NCBI GenBank assembly: GCA_009746045.1
Contig: RPFO01001821.1
Span: 1 to 45,883, forward strand
Source: Mesostigma viride
Lineage: Eukaryota; Streptophyta; Mesostigmatophyceae; Mesostigmatales; Mesostigmataceae
Length of the DNA stretch: 45,883 nt
Reading direction: 5' to 3'
The translations under genes were made by a program, and so were the position numbers. How positions within the stretch are numbered: the first letter of the stretch is position 1; every line of letters starts with the position of its first letter. The notes below the pieces were generated by a model, which searched no databases, was not told where the DNA came from, and was given only the letters and a program-made list of their open reading frames with translations. Positions 14,821 to 23,578 of the stretch are shown here, piece after piece.

Positions 14821-15974
14821 GTCGGTAGCATTTTTTGGAAAGCATCGTCTAACATAACGACATTGTTTTGCGTGGCATTCGTACTTCAGGGAGAATTCGA
14901 AGGGCCTTTGAGGGATCGCACTGGTGTGTTAAGGAAGAGCGTGGTCCGCCGGTGTCCCGAGCGACGTCTACCGAGCTGCCAGCTGTGATGGTATTGTGGT
15001 GACTTACTGGCGGTTAACTGTGCTTGTCTTTGTAGGCCTTTTCTGCAATTGGGTTTACTTTGCATCAGCCATTTACACATGCATTGCTAAATGTTACATG
15101 GGGTTGATTGGCCAGCCTTTGTAAGAGATGACCATCACTTGTTTTTTTGAAGGCATTGCTCTTCTGCCTGTTTCAATAATAGGTTGCCCATCATTCGCAC
15201 CTACAGTCCATCTCAACTACATCGTTCATTTTTTCTGTGTGTGATGGCAAGTTTGCATTTTACCATACCAATAATGCTCGCATCGCTTGCTAAGGAGTGT
15301 GGTTCGCGGGTATTTTCACTCTGCATTATGAATGTAGGGGGGCACTGAGAGCATGTAAAGTGAGCAGGTATGCATCAAGGCTGAGTCGATGAGTTTTCCC
15401 AAAGTGGGTGTGCCCATGCCGCACCATGGTTTACACCCCACCTTCATCTGTTGGAAACTTGCGGGTTTTTTGTTCTGTTTACATGTTTACAGACACTTGG
15501 CGAAGTTTCTCAGAGATGTCTATTGGGTGTGGGGCAATTTGGTTTGCATTGCTGTGATGTCACATGGGACTGTGGTAATGATGAGTCACTTGGAGGGGGA
15601 AGCAAGTGTGCACACCTGCCATGGGTCGGTAGCGCCAGTATTGGATTCCTCTTCGTTATGGGGAGACATTCTTGTTACATGTCAGTCTAGTTTCATAATG
15701 GTGTTGTTCTTTGTGACAAATTGGCTACTTTCTCGCGTGCCCCACACCCGTCTTGTCCATCGCTTGACTTGCGCCCTTGCTTGTGCACAATGATGCCACT
15801 TGCATTGCCATTCCTCCACCCCTCCTTATTTCGCCATGCAGGCATTAGCTGCCGCCCTCTTTTATTTCCTCTCTCATTTCCTTTAAATGCTTAGGGCTTG
15901 ATTTAGGATTCAGTCGTGTACAAGAACATCAGTGTCTAAATTTGATTGTGTCATGATTGCGTTTGCTGTTGCAG

Positions 15975-16109
15975 GTGGGTGGCTGGACGAATGCGAAGAT
16001 GGACAGCAGAAAGAGGGTTTGCGGCGGCAAGGGCGTGAACGCTAGTCACCGTTGTCAGGTGAAACTTGAGAATGGGTACACATACCTTGCAATTGATTGC
16101 AGTACCTGG
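15975..16109 (+). CDS. Internal exon with Cys-rich motif; function unknown
   Basis: It is bounded by TTGCAG|GTG and TGG|GTAAAG and is exactly 45 codons, phase 0. It encodes RKRVCGGKGVNASHRC followed by NGYTYLAIDC. The pattern C-x-G, then RC, then G-x-Y and C resembles the end of the gene at 640-4172 (KCMGRTNKRWC, then GKYYCPDC). The two may share a small zinc-binding module, by inference. Partner exons were not resolved. Confidence 0.35.
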
Positions 16110-16637
16110 GTAAAGATTAATGATAAGCTGTCAAAAAGAAACCCAGGTCCGTTTTTTTTTTTCAGCTCGGCATGTGCAAAGAATCCTGAGATGAGCCTGC
16201 ACTTGCCGGATGGTAAGGCCGTGCCTGCCTACTCCGGTTTATAAATGCCGCAATTTTGTTTTAGCGACCTTTGGGTCATTTGCATTTTGGGGCACAAGTT
16301 TACATGGTATGGTATTTGATGATGCCAACTGGGATGTACCCTGAATAGGGCTGTATGCTCGTATGTACAACATAGAGTGGACACTCACTTCCATATTCCT
16401 CAACGACTCTAGAATTGTGGACAAGATAACGGCAGGTTTGAGCTACCATGGTCCGAATTCTTCCGCTGGTTGTATCTATAGTGATGGACTTTACAATGAA
16501 TCTATTTTAACAAAATCGTTGCATGAGCCGTTAATGAATATCCATTATCAAGTAATAGTTGTCAAGATCACTCAAAATTAAGTGGGACAAGTCTACTTCA
16601 AGGTCTTGCACTTAATAAGTACGTAAGTACTTGCGTG
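16110..16637. other. Intron or intergenic, no gene seen
   Basis: It contains a strong pyrimidine tract plus AG at 16148-16165 that could be an acceptor, but the following frame is short. Nothing else is recognised. Confidence 0.3.
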
Positions 16638-17400
16638 TAATTAATTAACGAATTAATTAATTAATTAATAGACACGTGACTGCGTCACGTGAGGATAAGT
16701 CCTCAGTGGGAGGGGAACATATGGGATGGAATGGATGGCCGGTGGAATTAGCTATCTACGTCCTAGTTACAGGGTTGTGAGCACCGCGGCCCGAATCGCT
16801 ATGAACGCCATGCGCGGTCACACGCGGAGCCCCCACAGACTTGGGGGTGGTCTCCTTCATCACTACTTGCCATCTATCCTTGCGTACCATCTGCCTCCAT
16901 TAAAAATTAAATTAAATTATAACATGCCGCCGTGGGGAGATCATGTAGCACATATTCCATGAGGGATGGGGTGGAGGAAGCCGCGTGATCGAACTATCCT
17001 AACTCTAAGCTATCTAGAAAATCCTAACTACACTACTCATCAAAACGCCTCCTCCGCTTGGGGGAGGGGGCTTGCCCACAGGGTCGGGCGTGTGCGCCTT
17101 GACAATCTTCCTCCACCGCGTCTTGTCCTGCATGGCAGTCCAAAGACGGGAGAGAGAGTATCCCCATATCTGCCTCCATATTACAGACAAACCAGGAGGC
17201 TGCCCGGGTGTGAGCCCGTCACGTCTAGTGTAGCACATGTCCATGCCGAGTCTATCACGAAAAGTCCACGGGTGGCGGCCCTGCCGCGCGCAGCTTGGGG
17301 CACGTCAGGTGAGGACATATCGCCCAGGCTGGGCGGGCTTGGTGCCAGCTAGTCTATCTGATGTGTCTACCTGATCTGTGCGGGCCAGGCCGGTGCCCGG
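16638..17400 (-). mobile_element. CACGTG-hairpin retroposon (minus), interrupted by a second retroposon
   Basis: The 3' (TTAA)n tail lies at 16638-16669, followed by the GACACGTGACTGCGTCACGTG hairpin region. The body matches 10892-11138 in inverse orientation. At 16901 it is split by another element, and its own sequence resumes at 17168 (ATTACAGAC, as at 10892-10905 inverted). The copy near 10.9 kb therefore serves as an empty-site reference. The 5' limit near 17400 is approximate. Confidence 0.65.
16901..17167 (-). mobile_element. 5'-truncated LINE, (TTTAA)n-tail family, with 12-bp target duplication
   Basis: This 267-bp insertion is flanked by ATCTGCCTCCAT at 16889-16900 and 17168-17179. 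On the minus strand it encodes the last residues of a LINE ORF2-like protein (AMQDKTRWRKIVKAHTPDP, then stop). A short 3' UTR, the hairpin region TCTCCCC/GGCGGC and an AATTTAATTT tail follow. A second copy with a different 5' end is at 33207-33448. Confidence 0.8.
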
Positions 17401-17496
17401 CTAGGCCCAGGCGCCTGTGCCTAATAATGTGGGAGACATAGGGCAAATCAGCGTACAAATCCTCATTGCTAATGTGCAAACCAAAGGGGATGTTAT

Positions 17497-17565
17497 TCTG
17501 ATCAGGCACTCCGCAAAGGTGAAAACCTTTGCGTTCAGTGCCGGGCCGCGGAAAACGCGGAAAAC
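17497..17565 (-). mobile_element. 5'-truncated tRNA-like short element with 10-bp target duplication
   Basis: This 69-bp fragment of the element found whole at 25748 and 26147 contains the CGCAAAGGT/ACCTTTGCG hairpin. It is flanked by GGGATGTTAT at 17487-17496 and 17566-17575. The tRNA-like head is missing, as expected of 5' truncation during reverse transcription. Confidence 0.7.
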
Positions 17566-17600
17566 GGGATGTTATGTGCATGGGCATGCCACGGACTACT

Positions 17601-17619
17601 ATCAAGGAGACAACCAGCT
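17601..17619 (+). repeat. 40-bp dispersed insert, short copy
   Basis: Only ATCAAGGAGACAACCAGCT of the 40-bp sequence is present. CTACTAT stands on both sides of CAAGGAGACAACCAG, which could be a 7-bp target duplication around a 15-nt insert. Confidence 0.45.
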
Positions 17620-17753
17620 ACTATATGCTAATCTCATTAGAAAATAATTACACCAATTAAAGTTACAAATATCGTCTGCATCATGCCCCAACCATGCACT
17701 TAATACCAACCATGCACTTAATACGTTAATATGATGTATGCCGTGATTTCATG

Positions 17754-17792
17754 TCAAGGAGACAACCAGCGCATGCCAGAAATCGGGAGAAT
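17754..17792 (+). repeat. 40-bp dispersed insert, copy 3
   Basis: This copy has one mismatch (GCATGCC for GCAGGCC). Flanking CATGT on both sides is too short to be a firm target duplication. Confidence 0.65.
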
Positions 17793-18020
17793 CGCATGTA
17801 TTTCGTGCGGGTCGGGCCCAACTGAATATTAATTAGTCAATTAATTACTTAATGATGCGGCGAGAGCGCTCTGTGGCCTGCCCACTCATGGCAGCATGAG
17901 AGGTCTAGGCTAGTGCATGCTAGTCAGGGGCGCCCGCTCCCTCCTTGTAATGTATGGGGGTTGGAGGTTCCTTTGTTGGCACCGGCCCATGTGACGCACT
18001 GGCGTGCCTAATAATCAATG
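17793..18020. other. Intergenic, no gene seen
   Basis: A degenerate TTAATTAATTAC tract near 17828-17848 suggests an old retroposon tail; otherwise featureless. Confidence 0.35.
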
Positions 18021-18032
18021 ACTGAGGATTAT

Positions 18033-18072
18033 CAAGGAGACAACCAGCGCAGGCCAGAAATCGGGAGAAATA
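18033..18072 (+). mobile_element. 40-bp insert with 12-bp target duplication
   Basis: The 40-nt sequence is bracketed by ACTGAGGATTAT at 18021-18032 and 18073-18084. The duplication length equals that of the LINE-like insertions nearby, so it appears to be a discrete, minimal retroposed unit. It has no tail, promoter or frame. Confidence 0.65.
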
Positions 18073-18084
18073 ACTGAGGATTAT

Positions 18085-18235
18085 TCTAATTTCTGATTTG
18101 GCACGCCGCAAAGGTAAAAACCATTTGCGTTCAGTGCCGGTCCGCGGAAAACGCGATCTGCAAATGAATCCAGGCCGGAATCGAACTGGGGACCTCTCGC
18201 ACCAACTTTTGCTGACTATAGGACGGACGTCTCCT
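18085..18235 (-). mobile_element. tRNA-like short element, diverged copy
   Basis: On the minus strand it reads TCCTATAGTCAGC, AGTTGGTGCGAGAGGT, then the B-box-like AGTTCGATTCC, and later the CGCAAA/TTTGCG region. It matches the pair at 25.7-26.3 kb with several differences. Confidence 0.65.
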
Positions 18236-18261
18236 GATCCTAAGGCATTGCTGTTTGCACC

Positions 18262-18340
18262 CATCCATCCATCTATCGGGGTTAATGCTCCGTGACTCCC
18301 CAACGGGAGCACGAGTCTAATTAATTAATTAATTAATTAA
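18262..18340 (+). mobile_element. Retroposon 3' end with GTGCTCC hairpin and (TTAA)n tail
   Basis: The stretch GTGACTCCCCAACGGGAGCA followed by CGAGTCTAATTAATT is the 3' end of the family seen whole at 33721-33956. Its 5' extent is unclear. Confidence 0.55.
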
Positions 18341-18573
18341 GGCATCGCCAACTGACACCTACAGTCCAACTGCAAAAGTTCTCCTTTCCGGGTTATTATG
18401 CTCATACATGTGACGCAGGGGGGTAGCCATGGCTGACGAGGTAGCCATGGCTGACGGCGGAGCTCATAACTTTCACGTTTGAGCACCGAATTTAGCCGTG
18501 AATATCACAATCGACGCGTCTTTTTATGACGCACATGCTGATATAATTTTCCGACGCTATTACGCAATATACG

Positions 18574-19995
18574 ATGAGCAAACGCCTCTCAACGCAACGC
18601 AGCCTGGCGGCTGCGCTTAGCAATGAAAATACGTCTGCAGCCCCGGCTGCAGCTTCGCCAACCGGTCCAGAAGGCAGCGGCGCCACTAGCCAAGCTCTAG
18701 TGGCCGCCCAGCCCCCTCTGGCCGCCTCGCCAGCAGCGTTGCCTGAACCCAAGCGCAGTCGCCCTGCCGAGCCGACCTGGGAGGAGTTCGACTTTGACGC
18801 CAGCCAGCCCGGCTTTTTTGACAAGCTCAACCCCGACAAGATCCTGACCTACGTGTTTTTTGGATCGTATGCCTCGCTTCTCGAGATGTGCAAGCAACTC
18901 TTCCATCAGGGCCGCCTCACCGATGCTTTCCAGAGACGCGCCCATCCAGCGACGTACAACTTCGACCACATCCTCAAATGCCGCCGCCCCCACCTTCAGA
19001 TTCGCGTCCTTTTCTCCCTCCTCGGCCGCTCCCTCGAGGAGCTTTGGCCCCCAAAGCCCCTCACCACCACCTTAACCGAATCCTCCATCCGCTCACTCCT
19101 CAAGGAGGCCCTCGAGCAGCACGTGGCCCCCATCGCAGCAGATGTGGCGGTCATGGGCAGCACGTTGGCTGCCGAGCTCCCCCTCCTCTCCACCGCCACC
19201 TCCACCATCTCCACCGCCACCTCCACCCTCCTCGCCTCCTCCACCGCCACCACCTCCACCTCCGACGCCATCACCGCCCAGCTCCGTGACATCGACCAGC
19301 GTCTTAAGGACAACGCCATTGCTATCGAGGTTCTGCAGAATACCGCAGGCCTCACCGCCCAGGCGGTGAAGGACATTGCCGCCAAGCCCGCCTCGGCTGG
19401 CCTGGCCGGCGATGCTCCTCCCATCACCACCTGGGCGGACATGCTTAAGCAACATACCACCTCCACCACCTCCGCCGTCGCAGCCCAGCTTCAGCGGCAG
19501 ACGCTTGACCTCCGCGAGGAGGCCGAGCTCGCCAAGCGCAGCCTCAACGTCATTGTCAAGAACTTCAAGATGGAGGAAGGTGAGAATTCCGAGAAGCTTT
19601 TGCGTGCGTTTGAGAGAGAAATCCTTGGTCGCATGGGCCTTAACGGTGAGATCGAGCTGGCTGCCCACCGCCTTCCCCGCGCGCGGGGTAAGGCAGGGCC
19701 GCCCCCGCTCCTCCTCACCTTTAAGACCCCGGCGGACAAGATTTCTTTTCTCAGACGCCGCAAGCGGCTCGAGAAGACTCTCTTCACCCTTGATGACGAC
19801 TTGACCCTGGCGCAGCAACAACGGCGACGGGAGCTATGGCCGGCCTACCTCCAGCTCCGGCAGACCAAGGCGGGGCAGCCGGTGTACTGGAAGGGGGCGG
19901 CCATCTACGTCGGCCACAAGCCCTGGCAGGCGACCCCCCCCCCCCCGCGGCCCCAGCGACTCCAGACGCCCCAGCTTAGGGGAATACAGCAGTAG
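18574..19995 (+). CDS. L1 ORF1p-like (Transposase_22-type) protein of element A, intact
   Basis: 473 residues. The Ala/Pro/Ser-rich N-terminus starts MSKRLSTQRSLAAAL. A Ser/Thr/Ala stretch near residues 200-230 is followed by a heptad-like segment (AQLRDIDQRLKDNAIAIEVL, about 231-250) that could trimerise. The RRM-like domain begins near 320 (RSLNVIVKNFKMEEGENSEK). A basic C-terminal domain follows (ELAAHRLPRARGKAG, LLLTFKTPADK, FLRRRKRLEKTLFTLDDDL). This order matches L1 ORF1p, a nucleic-acid chaperone that coats the element RNA. Assignment rests on domain order and motif style, not on a search. Copies B and C are about 85-90% similar in the RRM/CTD part but have diverged N-termini, suggesting recombination or faster change there. 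Confidence 0.8.
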   Translation: MSKRLSTQRSLAAALSNENTSAAPAAASPTGPEGSGATSQALVAAQPPLAASPAALPEPKRSRPAEPTWEEFDFDASQPGFFDKLNPDKILTYVFFGSYASLLEMCKQLFHQGRLTDAFQRRAHPATYNFDHILKCRRPHLQIRVLFSLLGRSLEELWPPKPLTTTLTESSIRSLLKEALEQHVAPIAADVAVMGSTLAAELPLLSTATSTISTATSTLLASSTATTSTSDAITAQLRDIDQRLKDNAIAIEVLQNTAGLTAQAVKDIAAKPASAGLAGDAPPITTWADMLKQHTTSTTSAVAAQLQRQTLDLREEAELAKRSLNVIVKNFKMEEGENSEKLLRAFEREILGRMGLNGEIELAAHRLPRARGKAGPPPLLLTFKTPADKISFLRRRKRLEKTLFTLDDDLTLAQQQRRRELWPAYLQLRQTKAGQPVYWKGAAIYVGHKPWQATPPPPRPQRLQTPQLRGIQQ

Positions 19996-20120
19996 TAGTG
20001 CAGAATAGCTAGACCGTGGCCATGTACATGTACGCCTCCTAGAGGCACTATCCCAGCTAAGCCCCGCGCTTTATTTAATCATGTACATGTGTGCCTATGA
20101 TGTGCCACACTCCAGACGAT

Positions 20121-21943
20121 TAATTAATTAATTAATTAGGAACATAACTCCGTTGGGAGTATATGTAGCACATAGCCCTTGAGAGGGGGGCATATGGCCT
20201 ATCATACATCCTAAGCTACTTCCTGCAAGGGTGGGGATGTAAAGGACCCTTGCTCTAGGTGCACCAGGGCACTTGCATCCCCATGATCTTCAAGCTATGC
20301 CCAGCGAAGGGGGAGCCTGTCATGGGGGGGAAGATCAGCATAGCTATACAAAAAGCTAGGGCATGGCTGCTCAGCAGGGAGTTACTCCCTGCATGGGCAC
20401 TGCATAATTAAATAAAGCTAGGCATCATCTGGAGTGTGGCACATCATAGGCACACATGTACATGACTAAAAAGGCTAGGCCTCAGCTGGTATAGTGCCTG
20501 TAGTAGGCGGGCATGTACAAGGCCACTGTCTAACTATTCTACACTACTGCTGTATTCCCCTAGGCTGGGGCTGGAGTTGCTGGGGCCGCGGTGGTCGAGG
20601 GGGTCGCTTGCCAGGGCTTGTGGCCGACGTAGATGGCCGCCCCCTTCCAGTACACCGGCTGGCCCGCCTTGGTCTGCCGGAGCTGGAGGTAGGTCTGCCA
20701 TAGCTCCCGTCGTCGTTGTTGCTGTGCCAGGGTCAAGTCGTCGTCAAGGGTGAAGAGAGTCTTCTCGAGCCGCTTGCGGCGTCTGAGAAAAGAAATCTTG
20801 TCCGCCGGGGTCTTAAAGGTGAGAAGGAGCGGGGGCGGCCCGGCCTTACCCCGCGCGCGGGGAAGGCGGTGGGCGGCCAGCTCTATCTCACCAGTAAGGC
20901 CCATGCGATCAAGGATTTCTCTCTCAAAAACACGCGCAAGCTTCTCGGAATTCTCACCTTCCTCCATCTTGAGATTCTTGACAATGACGTTGAGGCTGCG
21001 CTTGGCGAGCTCGGCCTCCTCGCGGAGGTCAAGCGTCTGCCGCTAGAGCTGGGCTGCGACGGCGGAGGTGGTGGAGGTGGTATGTTGCTTAAGCATGTCC
21101 GCCCAGGTCGTGATGGGAGGAGCATCGCCGGCCGGGCCAGCCGAGGCTGGCTTGGCGGCAATGTCCTTCACTGCCTGGGCGGTGAGGCCTGCCGTGTTCT
21201 GCAAGACCTCGATAGCGATGGCATTATCCTTGAGGCGCTGGTCGATGTCGCGGAGCTGGGCGGTGATGGAGTCGGTGGAGGCGGAGGGGGGGGGGGGTGG
21301 AGGCGAGGAGGGTGGCGGTGGCGGTGGGGATGGTGGGAAGCTCAGCAGCCAGCGTGCCACCAATTGCCGCCACATCTGCGGCAAGAGGGGTCACGTGCTG
21401 CTCGAAAGCTTCCTTGAGGAGGGTGCGGATGGTGGCTTCGGTGGGGAAGGTGGGGGGGGCGGTTTGGGAGCCCAGATCTCGGCTTCGGAGCGGCCAACAA
21501 GGGAGCAGAGGGCGAAGCGTTGGAGCTTGGGGCGACTCATGCGGGGAAGGACGGGGAGAGTCTCGGCGGGGTCGACAAGCTGGCCAAGACCAGGCCCGCG
21601 GCCGCGGTTGTGGGACGTGAGGTACACGCACAGGGCTAGAAGCGAGGCGTGATTGCCGTGAAACACGTCTTCCATGAAGCGACCGGGGCTGCGTTGCCAG
21701 AAGCCGGAGCTGTTGACGTCGAAGGAGGTCTCTTCCCAGGGCGGCTCAGCAGAGCGACTGCGCTTAGGATCAGGCGATACAGATGGCGAGGCGGGCCCGG
21801 GAGGCTGGGCGGGTACCAGTGCACGACTAGTGTCACCGTTGCCATCTGGGCCGGTGGGCGAAGCTGCAGCCGAAGCTGCAGGCGTATTTTCGTTGCCGAG
21901 CGCAGCCGCCAGGCTGCGTTGCGTCGAGAGGCGTTTGCTCATC
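20121..21943 (-). mobile_element. ORF1-only element B, inserted in the 3' UTR of element A
   Basis: This minus-strand copy is flanked by a perfect 12-bp duplication, ACTCCAGACGAT at 20109-20120 and 21944-21955. Its (TTAA)n tail is at 20121-20138. Its 5' end falls at the initiating ATG, so it is 5'-truncated and lacks the leader. Because the host copy is in the opposite direction, the pair of 3' UTRs looks like ~300-bp terminal inverted repeats. The target duplication shows this is nesting, not a TIR transposon. Confidence 0.85.
20560..21942 (-). pseudogene. ORF1-like gene of element B, frameshifted
   Basis: It starts MSKRLSTQRSLAAALGNENT and ends at a stop at 20560-20562. The frame is broken around 21390 and again in the G/C-rich run near 21285-21300, so the protein is split in three. 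The C-terminal part (KMEEGENSEKLARVFEREIL) is close to copy C. Confidence 0.8.
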
Positions 21944-22269
21944 ACTCCAGACGATGCCTAGCCTTATTTAGTAATGTTGTGCCCATGCAGGGAGTCACTC
22001 TCTGCTGAGAAGCCATGCCATCACTCTTGTATAGCCATGATGATCTTCCCCCTCACAGGCATGCTCCCCCCTTACCCGGGCATAGCGTGATAGACCATGA
22101 GGGTGCGGGTGCCCTGGTGCCCCTAGAGCAAGTGTTGTTTACATTCCCACCCTTGCAGGAAGTAGCTTAGAATGTATTATAGGCTCATATGCCCCTTCTC
22201 AGGGCTATGTGCTACATATACTCCCAACGGAGTTATGTTCCTAATTAATTAATTAATTAATGTGACGCA

Positions 22270-22437
22270 GCCTACGTGTATTTATCAGTAATTAATTAAG
22301 TTGTCAGAAACTGTTATCCTCAAGAAAGGCAGCAAATGGACTAAATGCTGCCAACGGCCTGTACGCGAAAATATGCGAGAACTCACGGTAGCCAGAAAAA
22401 TCAGGGTTCGAACTAGCTACCAACTGGAACCTATGCC
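22270..22437. other. Short spacer between element A and the LINE ORF2 fragment
   Basis: It has a minor TTAATTAA tract at about 22291-22298. The 3' part may extend the ORF2 fragment, since that frame is open upstream of 22438. Confidence 0.3.
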
Positions 22438-22954
22438 ATAGATTCCGCGATAGGGCGATTTATCAACGAGGAAACTGGTCGGCGCGGGTCAGATATCTGG
22501 AGGGCTGCCTTCTATTCCCCCAACCACCGGCCTGACATCGTGGTGCTGGACTTTGAGGGGGGTGGCCGGCATCTGCTTATCGACGTTTCGGTGGCACGGC
22601 CCTTGGCTCTTAGCCACGTGGCTGGGGCCTCCCTCACGGCAGGTTACACGGCGGACCGGGCGGAGCGGGTCAAGCTCCTGGCCTACGGCGACGTCGGGCA
22701 CCATCGTGTGGTGCCCTTTGTCCTGGAGGAGTTTGGGGCCATGGGGCCCCTGACCTCCGCCTTCTTCAAGGAGTGTTGCCGGCTCCGGGAGGACCGGCTG
22801 GACCTGCATGGAGGGCCAGCGGGCCCCATGGTCGGCGCGGACCTGGACGTCATATTGGCGTCAGCGCAAGTTGTCGGTGGCGCTGACTCGGGCCATGGCT
22901 GACATCATGCTCCGCCGTACGCGGGCTGATTTTGCGGTGCAGCAGGGCTATTAG
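22438..22954 (+). pseudogene. C-terminal fragment of a LINE ORF2-type protein with PD-(D/E)XK-like nuclease motif
   Basis: The translation reads GRFINEETGRRGSDIWRAAF, YSPNHRPDIVVLDF, then HLLIDVSVARPLALSHVAG. RPD, a short spacer and LIDVSV fit the restriction-endonuclease-like fold found at the C-terminus of several non-LTR retrotransposon proteins. The frame slips by one base near 22855-22860; the shifted frame gives WRQRKLSVALTRAMADIMLR and a natural end (QQGY, stop). It is 5'-truncated and frameshifted, hence dead. It may derive from an autonomous partner of the nearby ORF1-only elements, but no sequence link is visible. Confidence 0.65.
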
Positions 22955-23566
22955 GTTCCTCCCGTTAGGCGTTTCCATTGGTCTTATCGTAGTATAGAGC
23001 TTTGACATGGCTCTGTATATAGGTTTATAGCTGGGCGTTTGCTTTGGTTTGAGTGATTTCACTCTGCTGTAAGTAATTATAATTTTTTTGACATATAGGG
23101 TTATATAAACATCACTTAATATCAATGAGACAACCAGCACAGGCCAGAAATCTGGATCGATGTGTCATTTATGACATGTTTGAGAAAATAAATGCTTAAT
23201 AACATCGTTTATCCATTACATCAATTGGTACCAAAAGCAAACTTGTCCAAATAGGGTACCGTGGGGTGGTGTGTGTGTGTGGGGGGGGGGGGGGGGGGGG
23301 GGTGTTTGGGGGGGGGGGGGGGGGCGACTTAAAATTTTCCACACCCATAGAACTTTGTCTCACTTAAGGGGAGGTGGCACCCCAAAACCCTTAAAAATTG
23401 AACTATGGTAATAACACTTGAAATTCATTTGCACAATGCTGAAATATGATTGCGGGCACTAAATAACATCTCTTGTGAGTTGTCCATGCACATGTTGGGG
23501 GTACTACCCCCAAGTATACGCCAATATTGCGCTATAAATAGAAAAAGACGCTAATTAGGGCTGGGT
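22955..23566. other. Intergenic with 40-bp insert relative and poly-G run
   Basis: A diverged copy of the 40-bp sequence (CAATGAGACAACCAGCACAG) lies at about 23125-23163. A GT/poly-G tract spans 23268-23323 and may be collapsed or mis-sized in the assembly. No gene is seen. Confidence 0.6.
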
Positions 23567-23578
23567 ATGCCCCAGCCA

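Larger units (their letters stand above)
18419..22259 (+). mobile_element. Full-length ORF1-only LINE-like element A, carrying nested copy B
   Basis: The element is bounded by the 11-bp repeats ATGTGACGCAG at 18408-18418 and 22260-22270. Without the nested element B and its 12-bp duplication it is about 2.0 kb. It has a 5' leader, one 473-codon ORF, a ~450-bp 3' UTR, the hairpin ACTCCCAACGGAGT and a (TTAA)n tail. The 3' UTR is cut at 20120 by element B and resumes at 21944. There is no room for a reverse transcriptase, so it must be mobilised in trans, like mammalian HAL1 (half-L1) elements. Confidence 0.85.

Noticed and set aside
18996-19821. Gly-rich and Arg-rich antisense proteins opposite the ORF1 genes
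   Set aside because: They are mirror frames of GC-rich ORF1 coding sequence, repeated at each copy in the same relation.
20121-22259. TIR DNA transposon encoding an ORF1-like protein
   Set aside because: The inverted ends are the 3' UTRs of two opposed retroposons; target duplications and the intact site in element C show nesting.
23268-23323. Quadruplex-forming regulatory element
   Set aside because: Just a GT/poly-G run between retroposons with no gene next to it, and its length may be an assembly artefact.
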